Assembly (NCBI GenBank): GCA_020746105.1
Contig: CM036636.1
Coordinates: 7,936,001 to 8,000,000, forward strand
Length of the DNA: 64,000 nt
Direction of reading: 5' to 3'
From: Trogon surrucura
Taxonomy: Eukaryota; Chordata; Aves; Trogoniformes; Trogonidae
Shown here: positions 1 to 13,200 of the stretch, piece by piece
How positions within the stretch are numbered: the stretch's first letter is position 1
Layout of the letters: each line of letters opens with the position of its first letter
Translations under genes and position numbers: made by a program
Notes under the pieces: generated by a model
What the model was told of the DNA's origin: nothing
What the model saw: only the letters and a program-made list of their open reading frames with translations
Database searches by the model: none

Positions 1-100
1 TGAGCCCCATGGAGCATCTCTGTCCCCATTGTGGGGCTGGGGATGGAGCCACTCTGCCCTCCCCGGTGCTGACCGCCCGCCGTGCCGGGTGCGGTTCCAG

Positions 101-2695
101 TGCAGCGGCGGCTGCGGGCAGGGCAGGATGATCCGGCACGTGTACTGCAAAACCAGCGACGGGCGGGTGGTGCCGGAGTCGCAGTGCAACCTGGAGACGA
201 AGCCGCTGGCCATCCACCCCTGCGGGGACAAGAACTGCCCCTCGCACTGGCTGGCGCAGGACTGGGAGCGGGTAAGTGCATTCCTCACCCCGGGCTGGGG
301 GGAAATCGGTGTTGGGGGGCGATGGAGGAGGGATGCCCTGTAGCGGGGTCTCAGCCTACCCTGCTCGTGCCCCTGCAGTGCAACACCACGTGCGGCCGGG
401 GCGTGAAGAAGAGGATTGTGCTCTGCCTGGAGATCGTCAACGGCAAGATCAAGACCCGCAACCCCACGGAGTGCGACGTCACCAAGAAGCCCGTGGAGGA
501 GACGACGTGCTTCGAGCGGCCGTGCTTCAAGTGGTACACGACCCCCTGGTCGGAGGTGAGAGCAGCTGGGGGGATTCATGGGAGGGAGATGGGGGGAAAA
601 TGCCCTTCCTTCAAGACATACGTGCCCTGAGCACGTGATGCCCCAACCCCTCATACCATGCCTGCAAAATACTCCAATACTCCCCCGAGGGAGCCCTGGG
701 GGGGCCCTTTGGCTGCTCTGGCAGCTTGAGGCTGAGATTCTTGCCCTGCCACGGTGTGATCGGGACTGGCCGTGCTCAGGGACTGGCTGTGCTTGTTCAC
801 CCCTTACCCTGCAGACGCTGGTGGGGTGTGCGTGGAGCCCTGGGGACACTGCGGCTGGGGATGCCATTTGCCCTGGCACCCTCTGTGGTCCACAAAGGCA
901 GCCAGGGCTCAGTGCCCGTGGGGCTGAGCCCAGCGAGCGTGGGCGAGGAGCTGCAGCCGGCTCCCTGCAAGCCCTCCCTAACGCAGCCTTCCTCATCCCT
1001 GCTCCAGGCGCCTCGTTTTGTTTAGTCTTGCAAACCATCCTTGCAGCCTATAATTAGATAAAGCAGCCCTGCTGTAATCCCAGCCTGACGAGGTGGCCAA
1101 AGGGCAGCAGGCAGCGAGTGCCGGGCCCGAGAGCAGCTCTGCAAACCCACGGTGTGACATGCAGAGAGGCCATCTCCACAGTTCCACACTCTGGGTGCTG
1201 GTGAGGGGGTCTTGTGGCCTTGATGGGGGCAGCTGGAGCCACGGCACAGCATACGGATTAGGCCACGGATTGGGCCAGCTTGTTTGTGGCCCTTTGCGAA
1301 GGACAGGAGGAGGAGGGAGGGTCACGGTGCCAGGGGACACACTCGTGTTTCTTTAGCAGGTTCTGGCTTAGCACAGTCCCGCATGACGGCAGGGTCTCAC
1401 CTCACCTCTTCTCTCCGTTCCCCAGTGCACAAAAACCTGCGGCATCGGCGTGAGGATGCGGGACGTGAAGTGCTACCAAGGGAAGGACATCGTCCGGGGC
1501 TGTGACCCGCTGGTAAAGCCGGTGGGCAAACAGACGTGCGACCTGCAGCCCTGCCCCACGGAGCCTCCAGGTGAGCCCTGCGGCCGCCAGCACCCCCCGA
1601 CGTTGATTTTCCACCAACAACCCCAAGCAGCACCACTCAGCATCTTAGCTTCCACTAATCCCCAGTTTGATAGTCATCCCAAGGAGCACATAAAGAGGAC
1701 AGCTCCCCTGTGCACTGGCTATTTCTGGAGATAACCCCGTTAAATTAAGGGGAGAGTTCAAAAAATGCACGCTCTGGCCTTAAGATAAAAGGGAGCTTTG
1801 GAGAGTGGACTTGGAGGCCGCTCCTGTGCGATCCCAGCTAAAAATCTCTAGGAAACTTTGTCTGTGCCATTATTTTAAAGATTTTTAGTCTCCAAGTGTC
1901 CTGCAATACTTGTAACTATCTCGTTATCTGACTCGTCTGCTGGCTCAAAGCCCCTCTGATCTTTAGTGAACGCACAAGTCTAATTCTTTAATAGGATTTG
2001 GGAAGAAGAGTGGTGTGGGAGAAAAGCATAAAAATGGGAGACAGATTTGGGGCCAACTCCTGGCTTGGCTCTGGAATCACCGGGTGCCATTGGCTGACTT
2101 CTTCTGCAGAGCCTGGGACGAGGCACGATGCTGCTTATTACCCTGTCGCCCCTTCATAGCAGAAATTTTGTGTTGGGTGTCACCCTATGTCCTACCACAG
2201 GAGATTCTTGGCTTGGGGGCAGCTCAGTACTGGGCTCCCTTGGTGGCTTCAGCCATCCCTGGGCAGCTCTGTTGGACAGGGAGGAGTTTGAATTTGGGGG
2301 CTGGGACCAAGGAAGACTCCCCAGGCTGGGCCAGATGTGGTGGAACAGGCCAGCCTTCTCATGCCTCCATGATGATATTTATGGAGAAGCTCCATGGCGT
2401 CTTCCAGGGGATGCTTTGCCGGGTGTAGGGGAGGTGGCAGTCGCAGCCGGGGTGATTTGTTGCACAGCCCGTGGTGTTCACGGCAGGCTGTGCGTGGGGA
2501 GGAGGAACGAGCTCATGAGCTTGCAATGGTTTATTTTTCTTTTCCACACCGGTGCCTTTTGCCTTCTCTCCCTCAGACGACAGCTGCCAGGACCAGGCAG
2601 GAACCAACTGCGCTTTGGCCATCAAAGTCAACCTGTGCAGCCACTGGTACTACAGCAAAGCCTGCTGCCGCTCCTGCCGCGCGCCCCACTCCTAG
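101..2695 (+). CDS. ADAMTSL2: ADAMTSL2, last four coding exons (5' partial)
   Basis: ADAMTS-like 2 is a secreted matrix glycoprotein without a protease domain; in mammals it binds fibrillin-1 and LTBP1 and limits TGF-beta availability. Coding exons are 101-271, 379-555, 1426-1570 and 2577-2695, giving 203 residues and a TAG stop at 2693. All junctions are GT-AG (donors gtaagt, gtgaga, gtgagc) and the frame is continuous across them. The first three exons each carry a thrombospondin type-1 repeat, beginning [16 protein letters not shown] and CTKTCGIG. The last exon is a six-cysteine PLAC domain. The gene is called ADAMTSL2 rather than another TSP1/PLAC protein because FAM163B, DBH and SARDH follow in the order found in human. 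ADAMTS13, also in that region, ends in CUB domains, which are absent here. The 5' part lies left of the window. Confidence 0.93.
2577..2695 (+). other. ADAMTSL2: ADAMTSL2 terminal coding exon, PLAC domain
   Basis: The exon opens after a clean polypyrimidine acceptor (cttctctccctcag) and joins the previous exon with one base carried over. It encodes about 39 residues with six cysteines in the order C, C, C, CC, C and ends in CRAPHS. This is the protease-and-lacunin (PLAC) module that closes many ADAMTS and ADAMTSL proteins. Confidence 0.9.
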
Positions 2696-3432
2696 TGCCC
2701 GGCGCCTCCCGTAGCAAGGGCTCCTGTTCCATTTAGTAAACACTACCCATCCCACAGACTGGTTGTCAAGGATGCTTTTGGGTTATTATTTTTTTTTAAA
2801 CCCCCGCCGATGCAGGACTACTCTCCTTGTCCCCATCCCGTGTCGGGGAGCGGTGCCGGCACGGCTCGGTGGCGAAGCCGTTACCGCTGCACCTCGGTAG
2901 CCCCCGTTATCAGAGCTGTACATAAAAGTCGTGTATATTTGATTCCCCCGAACTGCAGCCACGTGCCCGTGTCCCACAAGGTCCTGTCCTTTGGTTCCTT
3001 TCCTCTGTGTGAGTTTGGGGCTGACGAGGGGAAGGTGCGAGCTCGGTGAAGCGCAAGTTTCCCATCGCCAAGGGGGTTAGTGCCTCTCTCTTAATTTATC
3101 CCCGAGACCTGCACGCTCCTGTTAGCTGCATTTAACGTGGTGGGAAGCTGATTTTTGTTTGCTAAATGAACTCAAGCCCTTTTTTTTGTAATATGTAGGT
3201 GTATACTTTTTCAGAGAATTTTATCTTATACGTGTTAGTTCCATAGTCCTTACACCCCACCCCCTGTAATGCTGACATATTGTATATAATAAGGAAACAT
3301 AACTGCACTTTATATCACAAAAAAAGACGTGCTCTTTTTTAATATATTTGTTTACAGACAGTGAACTTTATCCGTATAATCATTAATTTGTACTCATATG
3401 TATATTTTAATAAAGTTGTCGTATTTATGGTG
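2696..3432 (+). other. ADAMTSL2: ADAMTSL2 3' untranslated region
   Basis: The sequence after the stop becomes AT-rich and has no conserved frame. An AATAAA signal lies at 3409-3414, followed by GT-rich sequence (gttgtcgtatttatggtggt) typical of a cleavage region. This suggests a 3' UTR of about 0.73 kb. The exact cleavage site is inferred. Confidence 0.7.
3409..3414 (+). terminator. ADAMTSL2: Polyadenylation signal of ADAMTSL2
   Basis: A canonical AATAAA hexamer, about 715 bases after the stop codon, followed within 20 bases by a T/GT-rich element. Confidence 0.7.
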
Positions 3433-3944
3433 GTATTTTGTTTTATTCTCCTGTTTGTAGGGGCCTTTTGCCCTGTGTGCTGGGAACGCTGGAGTCGGGG
3501 CTATGAACGTGCTGGTGCTCCAGGGGGAGAGCAGAGCAGCTCTAAGCTGGGGGAATTGTGGCTGCTCAGAAAGTGATACAAAGAAAATAGCCCAGCACTG
3601 GGGATTTGGGGGCGATTACTCTGGGACAGGGGCCCTTTGGGGTTACGTGTGTGGCTTTAGGAACTGTAGCCCTGGAGCTTTGCAGGAGCTTGCAAGCAAA
3701 GAGGCAACAAAAGGGCCTTTCCATGCTCTCAAGGGGAATTATCACTCTGGGTTTCTCCAGGTGTGTTTCACCGAGGCTGGGTCTAAGACTCTTTAGCATC
3801 CCCTGGATGAGCATGTGCACCCCAGTTACTGCTGCGTTGCTCCCCTCAGCAGCAGGGAAACTCCAGTACAGAAGCTTTGCAAAAAACACCCTGTTTGAAG
3901 CTGCAGGGACAAAGACATTGGCCTCAAAACCCATGTCAAACTAG

Positions 3945-3950
3945 TTTATT
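3945..3950 (-). terminator. FAM163B: Candidate distal polyadenylation signal of FAM163B
   Basis: Plus-strand tttatt reads AATAAA on the minus strand. It is about 2.2 kb past the FAM163B stop and about 0.5 kb from the ADAMTSL2 signal, so the two genes would end tail to tail. The assignment is inferred. Confidence 0.4.
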
Positions 3951-4955
3951 TCTCTTTTTTTAGTTGTTTTTTGTTGTTGTTGTATTTCCACCTCCCCCCT
4001 CTGTAATTCCCAAAGTCCTGTACAGCAGATCACCAGGTGAAGGTTAGCGAAAGCCAATGGTTTGCTTAATTTCCAAGCTACACAGGAAAGAAAATAAATA
4101 AGAAAAAAAAAAAAAAAAGAGGAGGAAAGGAAGGCTGGCAAGGGAAGTACGGTCACGAGAAATGCAAAGAGGGCTCGACGCACGGAAACGAACGCCGGTG
4201 AGAACTGTACACGGAGCGTGGCCCAGGCGTCCCCCCCCGGCACGGAGGCATCGTGCTCCCAGGGACCAAGCCCGGAATATTAAACACGTACGAAACCAAA
4301 CCCAGCCCTGACCCGCCCCCCCACCCTCCAAACAGAACTACCCACCCCCTCCCACCTCCCCGAGAAAGTCAAAGATATTCATTTGCAAAGACTGACTTGT
4401 ACTTCAAAAGATTTCGCGCGGAATTAAAAGCCCTCGTGGATAAAAGTAAACCAGCCAGCTGGGCTGCGGACAGTGCTTGTGAGCCGAGGGGGCTGAGGCC
4501 ACGGCTTTTTCTTCCCGTCGCATCTTGTTATAAAGGAAAGCTGGCCCAGAGCACAGCGCTGAAGCCATCGGAGTCACTTTGCAGCCGGGCCACCCTCTGC
4601 CAGCCGGCCCCGAGTCCGGCGCGGTGCTTTTAACCTGAATAACCCGGCAGAAAGAGGGTGGTTGGTGGGGTGAATGTTTCGAGGCTGGAGGGGAGGAACT
4701 GAGGCAGTGAGGAGAAAGCAGAGCTCTTGAATCCTCGCACGGGCACCCCTGCAGTGTGCAGTTCCTCCTCCCAAAGCGCTGGATTACCCGAAGGGCTCCA
4801 TCGCGGCAGGTTTAGTGCAGAGGGACAGGGTAGAGGTGGTGCCAGGCTGCCCGGAAAGGAGTGATGAAAAATGCACAGGAGGTGGCTTTACCTAAATCTA
4901 AGTTCTTTTGACACATTCCTGGATGAGGAGAAAGAAGTGTCGTGGTTGTTTGTTG

Positions 4956-4981
4956 TTTTTTTTTTTTTAAAAAAAAAAAAA
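4956..4981. repeat. Perfect T13A13 palindrome
   Basis: Thirteen T directly followed by thirteen A, a perfect 26-base self-complementary run. It could extrude a hairpin or reflect two abutting homopolymer expansions. It lies in the putative FAM163B 3' UTR. Confidence 0.9.
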
Positions 4982-5842
4982 CCCCACACAAGCAAATACA
5001 TGTAAAATTGTGCATGCAGGATTGCGGGCACACACACGGTCACGCTCGCCCAGCCCTCGGTCAGACGCTGTGCGTGGCATTACTTGGAGCGGGGACGATG
5101 ACTATTTGGACGAGGTGGCTATGGGTGTACTCCTCCAGCTGAAATTGCGCTGCTTGTTATCCCCACAGCCCGGTTTCCAATGGGTTTGCAACCCTCCCTC
5201 CAGCCCAGCTCCATCGGGGAGCTGCGGGGCTGCTCCGGGTGCAGGGATGGGCTGTGCACCCTTTGCCCATCCTCACCCTGAGGGGACGTGCCCATCACCC
5301 AGGAATAAATGACCAACTCGAGGAGTGGGATGGCCTGGGAGCAGAGCAGGGCTGTGCGCACACATGGAGCAGTGCAGGAGTGGGGGGCAGAAGGGTGGGC
5401 AAAAGCAGCCCTGCTTGGCTGTGGGGTTGGGAGGGGGTGGAAGGAGTGGGGGGCATGGGGAGGGGGTGTGTGTGTGCACACTAGGGCCAGGGGCCGCGGG
5501 CTGCAGCGTGTCCCCACGACACGGCAGCGGGCACCTGCGGGCTGGCAGCACGAGCGGCTCTGCAGCCGACCGCGCACCCCGTCACTCGCTCAGCATCGCT
5601 CGGCGCTCCAGCGGGACCTCGAGCAGGGGCGTTGACTCCATATAAAAGGATGCGCGATATCAAAATCCTCTTTATAAAAGAAAAAAAAAAACAAAACACC
5701 CAAAACCGCAACTCAGAGCTAGAAAAACCTTGTGTGCCAGCTGCAGCCGTCCTCCCCCATGCTCCCCTTTTGGGTTTGTTTTTTTGCTACCCCCTTTATA
5801 TTGCCATTTAGCATGTCTCTGCCTACAGAACGTAGGTCTACA

Positions 5843-6059
5843 TTCTTTTTCTTTTTTTTCTTTTTTCTTTTTTCTTTTCTTTATTCTTTTTTTCTTTTCT
5901 TTTTTATTTTTTTTCTTTTTCCTTTTATTTTTTCTTCTTTCCTTTTTCCTTTTTTCTTTTCTTTTTTCCTTTTTCTTCTTTATTTCTTTTTTCTTTTCTT
6001 TTTCCCCTTTTTTTTTCTTTATTTCTTTTTTTTTTTTTTTCCTTTTTTTTTTCTTTTTC
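5843..6059. repeat. Polypyrimidine tract, about 217 bases
   Basis: Almost pure T/C on the plus strand, broken only by five A residues. It is A/G-rich on the FAM163B sense strand and starts about 105 bases past that stop codon. All five interruptions create AATAAA on the minus strand (see the separate entry). Long open frames across it, of poly-Phe or poly-Lys type, are composition artefacts. Confidence 0.95.
5880..6023 (-). terminator. FAM163B: Cluster of five AATAAA hexamers after the FAM163B stop
   Basis: Minus-strand AATAAA occurs at plus coordinates 5880-5885, 5903-5908, 5924-5929, 5979-5984 and 6018-6023, about 140-285 bases after the stop codon. They sit in an A-rich tract, so they may serve as proximal polyadenylation sites or may only reflect base composition. 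They would also cause internal oligo-dT priming in cDNA libraries. Confidence 0.4.
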
Positions 6060-6163
6060 AAAACTCTCCCGTGACTCTCAAAAAGTCCTCCCTGCTCCCA
6101 AAAGCCCTGGCAGCGGCAGCGAGGTACGACATGATGCTCCGGGCTGGGCGGGCAGCCAACTCC

Positions 6164-7292
<1,129 letters not shown>

Positions 7293-10200
7293 CTGCAAAA
7301 GCGAGTGCATGAGGTGACGGGGTGTGCCGGGGACTGGGGTGAGGCTGGCACTGGGCTGCAGATCCCCAAACCCTCACCTCACCCCCCTGTTTGCAGGGGA
7401 GCTAAAACCCAGGAGGGCTCCATGGGATCAGGTTGGGTCCTGGCACTGGGCACCTGTGAAGCCGTCAGAGTCCCCGTCCCCCGCAAATGCCACCAGGCAG
7501 GTACAGAGGAGATAAAAAAAGCTTCGTGCGTGGGTGAGAGACTTTGTGAGCAGCAGCCCTGCGGTCACATTGGGCTCTTCTGTATGCAGGAGTGGGGACT
7601 CAAGGGAAATAAAACCTGTCCCATGCTCATGGCACCCTCCTGGCTTCTGCCTGGTGGCAGAGAGCTTCAGTGATGGGACAAGGAGCTTTGCAGTAAGGAT
7701 TTCTGAGCTGTACACATTTTTCTTTGAGCCTATAATCCTTTTTCCCCATGAAAACAATGTGGTATTTTAATTTGGAATAACTGGAGCTGCTAAGTGAGCC
7801 TTTAATGACTGCAGGGACAGGCGCTTTCCCTTCCCTGAGCAGCAGGCTGAGGTACAGGAATTGTTCGTACGGGGTGTGGGAGGCACCACGCTCCTTGCCT
7901 TCACCATGGCCAAACCACAGTGTTGAGGGGCTGTGGGGGCACCCTGGGATGATGCTTCTGAGAGTCTCGGGTGAGTTGTTCATCCCCACCCAGCAAACGC
8001 TGTGGCTGGGATGCAGCAGTCTGGACATCACAGCGATGCCGTGGCTCAGCTTAGCCCCACGCTTGTGTTTTGAGGGACCACCAGCACCCTTCTCTCCCTG
8101 GAGTGCCCCTTAGAGGTGCTGGTAGAGGTGGAAGGTCCCTGCTTCAGGCACTGTTGGGCTCACCCAGGAGGCAGATGCTGCACATCACACGAGCCCCACA
8201 GCACCAGCAAGGGCCTTGCTCTGAGCATCTCTGCCCCGAGAGCTGCTGGAAGGGCTTGAATTCCCCTTCATTCCGCATGGACGAAGTCCAAGCTCTTTGC
8301 CCCAGGAAGGATGCTGAGGAGACATGTACCTGCCTGCACACACCTGCTAAGAGCTCTGGGCAGTAACACCAGCATCACTCCACAGCTAAAGCCCCAGCAG
8401 CCCTTTAGTGCAACCAGCGTTGGGCTGAGAACAGGAGACGGGACATAAATTAAAGCAGAAATTGTACCCTGACCACCTACTTTACAAACGCTTTAACAAA
8501 GCTGGCCTCCAGCTCGCGCTATCAGGTTAAAACAAAAAAACCAGCCACCGCAGCCCCAAATTACTTCAGCACCCGAGGAAAAGCAACCGTATCTGTCAGG
8601 GATTTAACCCGCTTCCAAAGAAAATAAATCTGCGGCATATTTTCAGGCTCTTAATGTCCTGCTAAAGTTGGGTAAGTGCTGAATGGATAAAGCAGTATCA
8701 CATTTTATGTTGCTGCTGAGCGGTGCCGTAGGAGGGAAGGTAATTTATAACGACGCCTGAACGCCTTCTAGCACCACGCAGCCACGGGGCAAACGCTGGG
8801 CCAAATCCTGCCCTCATTCCTCGGGCAAAAAGCTTTGAGGAGGCTCGGGGTGGGGAAGAACACAGTCAAGGTTGCAAAAAAAAATGCATACGGGATTTAG
8901 AAACTCTTTGGTGGCCGGTCTCAGCCCCGCAGCCTCTCAGGGACGAGCGTTGCGCCCATCAGAGAGGATCAATGTCTTTGCAAGCTCCTTGCCAGGCCAA
9001 GATGAAAGGTGGCAGGCAGAGCTCTGGCAGGGAGGGCTCCCCAGCTTCCTCACCAGTTAATTAAGCTGATGTCTACCTCACAGGGACAAGAACGGGTCAC
9101 AGAGAGCCAATTTCCACGGTTTCTGTCCAGCTGTGGTCAGCCAGATGTGGCATCTCATCCACCGCTCCATCCAGAGAGAAACCATTTGAGTTTCGCTCTT
9201 TTCTTCCTCACGTAACATACTTGTCTGATTAAAGCTGCGTACCTGGAAGCATGAAACCCTGCAGTGTGCAAAGGGGGAGGAAAGCAGAGCATGTGGAGGC
9301 CCACAAGCAGAACAATTCCTGTCTAGACCTCCTTTTTTTTTTACATTTGTTCCTAATTTCACGCTCCACAGGCTCCCAGATTCATATATTTAGTAATAAA
9401 TATCCTGGTAAAAGGAAGTGCTTTGCAGCTCCGCTGTGGTCTCGGAGAAAGTATGCAGGAGCCCTGGTATTAGGAACGCAGGCACCGAGAGATGTGGTCC
9501 CAGCAGATGGTCGCTTGGCTCCTTCCTCACCCCTCAGTAACGTGAGGAGACCTCCAGCTCCCAAGGATGCCTGAACCTCCCCAGCCCCTCTGCCCCATCC
9601 AAATCCAGCCCCCAGCACATCCTCCATCACTGCTGAGCAGCAGGGAAGGGGCTGGGGGGGGATGTTAACTCCACACAGGCTATTTGCCCCCAGCCAGGAG
9701 CCCTTTCCTGTAGGAAGCTGGTCCCCAGCGCCATGGGGTGACAGGGAATGGTGCCTCTTGGGGTTACTAGAAGCCACCATGCTGGTGTGGGCACACGGGA
9801 GCTTGGCTGCAATGCTTCCCCCTTCCCCGGCACCCTGTTTTACTTTCCTGGTGCGCAAAGGACAGGTCACACCTCAACAAATCAAAGACCCTTCACTGCA
9901 AGGTTGCTACAGGCAGTTCCTGGATGAGCTGTTTGGTTTTAGACACAACCCTGTGTCACTTGCCTGCTTTTGCCACGACATGTATTGCTGCAGCTATAGC
10001 GGCACCATCCCTGCACCCTGGTGGCAGCTGGGAAGTCCCAGGACACAAGAAAACAGCCTTTTCTATTCTTCGCAGCCTGAGAAGACACAAGCCAAGCTCT
10101 CATCTGCTGCAGTCCCAGACTGGCAACTCCTTTCCTCGCTGTCACTCCCTGCATGTCCCTGCCATGGCTGAGGATGCAAGATCTGAGGTTGCACAAGTTC

Positions 10201-13200
10201 TGCACCAGCCTCTGCTCCCCCCCTTGGCTTGGGAAGACACAGGGGACTGACAGACCTTCCTGACATGCTGCAGCCCAGCCCAAGGGGCTGGAGCGGGGCT
10301 GGGGGAAGCTTCTCATGAGCCACAGAGAATGGGACAGCACAGATGATGCAGAGAGGAGAAAGGAGGGGATGAAAAATCATCCAAAGTCACCGCCTCCAGC
10401 ATCTTGAACGCAGCCCTTGGACTGCCGAGGGTGCCCAGTGTGGGGAGAGGCTGCTCACAGCTGCGCCTCGCTCCTGGGCTCTGCGGCCTCTCGGGACGCC
10501 TGCGTGGGAGGAAGGCTTTGGAGCAGCTGGGGAAGGGGGGGGCTGAGCTCAGCCCATCCGAAGGCTCCAGCTAAAATTGAGATAACCATCATTCCAGAAC
10601 ACTGAGGTCCAGGTGCTGGACTGCTCCAGCCACGGCCAGCTCATGTGAACCGGCCTGACCCTGCCTGATGAAGCTGTGGGAGAAGGAGACCTGGGGACTG
10701 CTAAGGAAATCACTCCAAGGTTTCTTTAAGAGACCCTCAAGCTCCCAGTTAAGCCAGCTTCTATGATTTGCAGGTGTTAAGAACAATCTTGAGGCCAGGT
10801 CTTTAAATAAATGGAATTTCATGCCATCCCATCCCCAGTGCACCACAGGCACCTCAAAACCTTTTGCGATAGCTGAAAATGCTGTCATGGTAAGCACCAA
10901 AACAAGGGAGTGCTGATCCCACTGAAACTGTGCCCGCGTGAGGAGACCATGTCTTACGTGCAAAGAGCTGTAACCCACGGCTTGTCCTACTGTAGTGCTA
11001 CCTGCATCCTCCTGCAGCCCTGGGACCTGCTTCCTCTGCAGCCAGACCTCTATTTAACAAGGAAGATGGGAATTGCCCTTATTTCCCTGACTCCAGAGGC
11101 TGGTGATTTAAACAAAGTGGTCAAACAAGGTATGGAATGACTGGCAGGACTGCTCACACCTCGTACCCCAGCAGTGGTGTGAGCAGGAGCTTATATCCCA
11201 CTATAATAAACACAGAGGAATAAACACACAGCCAGAAACACGCCACGCTTGAGGGACACTCAGATCAAAGCTTTTGCCTGAGACCTCTGGCCCTCATCCT
11301 GGCTGTTCTGCTGATCATGGTGGTGGTCTCATTTGCGGAGGGAACCAGGGCTCAGCTTTGCTCTGCGCTTCCAAACGACCAAAGGAGAGAAAAGAGGAAA
11401 AAAACCCACCCCACCCTTCCCAGGGAGTGGAGGAGGCCAGCGCTGTGTCCTGAAGTAACACCACCCTGCCTTGCCTTGGCTCCGCTCTGCACTAGCACAT
11501 CCCTGGCCGTGCTGTGTGTTTGGCCGAGTCCTGCTGCCGTGCGTGGGCGTCCTCCCGCACCCGGGAAGGGCCCCTGCGGGGGGATAGACCCTGCAGGGCT
11601 CCCCCCAAGCTGACCCTTCTCTAAGCATCACAGCGATGGCTGGCGGTGGGTCAGCTTGTTGGGTTGCTCCGGGGAGAAGACCCAAGGGAGAGACTTTGAC
11701 TGGGGTTGTGGGAGGGGCTGTTCAGGTGGGGAAGATTAAGTCTTGCATGGAAACTGAGGGTGAGGAGCTGCAGAGGGGGGAGCACGAGTCTGACTCTCCG
11801 TGGTAGAGGTCACGAGCTCTGCAGGTCCTGTCCTGAGTGGGCAATGTGTCCATTTGCCAGCTTGTCCGTGCACAACAAACCCTGGTGCTGATGCTTCTGA
11901 CCAAGCCCCAATTCAGAAGAAAGGAAAAGAGCTCAGCAAGGGGCTGGGGAAGGGGAGAGCATGTGAGTGATGCTGCCTGTCTGAGATGCTGCTTCCCCAA
12001 GCCGCTGGGTCTTGGTGCTGCTGCTTTCTGCCTCCGAGCAGGGTGCAGGCAGCATTTGGGACCCAGGAACTTGGTCCAGAGTAACAAGAAACTACACTAT
12101 AATAAACTGATCAGGGCAGAGCAGACTGGATCTGAGCCCTTGGTGCTGCACAGTTGTGGAGAGAGCCTGGCTTAGACTCCTCTGTTGCCTCCCTGATGCT
12201 CTTGGGACTCTGCCCGAGGGTAAACCCCGGAGAGTATGGGTGTGAAGGAACACCACCGCTCAGCCAGCAGCCACCAGCCTGGGAGGTGGGAAAGCAGCAA
12301 AGAAGTTAGAAGCCAAAAACAGTTTGGTGGCAAATACAGCCTTATTTTTGCATTTCCCCCAGTTCCTGTAATTCTACCCAGTCAATGAATAAGAGCCGGG
12401 CTGCTAGGAACAGCTGGGCAGGGTGCCAGCAGAAGACTTTGCATTTGCGGAGCCAGCGGACAGGGCAGCTGCCAGAAACACAGACGGAGAACATGGCTTT
12501 CCATATGAAAAACACTTGAAGCAGGCAGCCTGCATCACTTTTGTTTGCTTTCTCTCTCTCCCTCCTGACGGCAGCACTCCTGGCCCGGGGGCTGATGCCT
12601 TGCGTAAGCAGCGGGGATTTACACAGCCCCGCCTGACCCTGGGTAGGCTGGGGATGGGGGATATTGGGGCTGGGTGCCTGCGAATGCATCTCTTCAACAT
12701 GATTATCTGAGCACTCCTCGAAAAGATGAGACTTGTCCCAGCACTCAATGCTTCCCCATCTCAGCACAAGTGCTTCCCACGTGGGACCCCCTGTATATCC
12801 AGGCATCCCATACTCCAAGTTTCTTTTGAACACTTCCTGAGTAGCGGGCGCTTAACTCTTTAGATAACACAACTCACAGTTTTCCAGGTTCATCCACAGG
12901 AGACGGGTCCTCCTGGGTGCTGGAGATGGCTTGGACATCCCATCTGCACCTGCTGGGACTGCACTCGTCCCGGTGTGTGCTTGTGGACACCACCCTTTTG
13001 CAGAGTGTGTCCTGCACTCCAGAGGTGCTTTTCCTACCCTGAAAGCAGAGGTTTTCACCACTGGAATAAGAAGGATTTTTGCAAGTGAGTCTATAGCACA
13101 TTGCAGAGGGCTCCACTGCCTGGGAGATGCAGCCAGGTCTGGACCGGCACTCACAGGCTGTAATGCTGCTCCAGGCTTTTAAAAGACAACTCAGAAAAGA

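Larger units (their letters stand above)
3433..6163. other. Convergent ADAMTSL2/FAM163B interval, probably including FAM163B 3' UTR
   Basis: No coding exon is recognisable here. Read on the minus strand, the interval follows the FAM163B stop codon. A candidate distal signal AATAAA lies at 3950-3945 (minus), which would give a 3' UTR of about 2.2 kb. The interval also holds a T13A13 palindrome at 4956-4981 and a long pyrimidine tract at 5843-6059. Whether the FAM163B message reaches the distal signal or stops within the A-rich tract cannot be settled from sequence. Confidence 0.45.

Noticed and set aside
101..2695. ADAMTS13 or another ADAMTS as the left-hand gene
   Set aside because: ADAMTS13 ends in CUB domains and other ADAMTS genes do not neighbour FAM163B. 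The PLAC ending plus gene order favours ADAMTSL2.
5672..6061. 129-codon minus-strand Lys/Glu-rich frame
   Set aside because: A translation of the A/G-rich strand of the same tract, with no non-repetitive domain.
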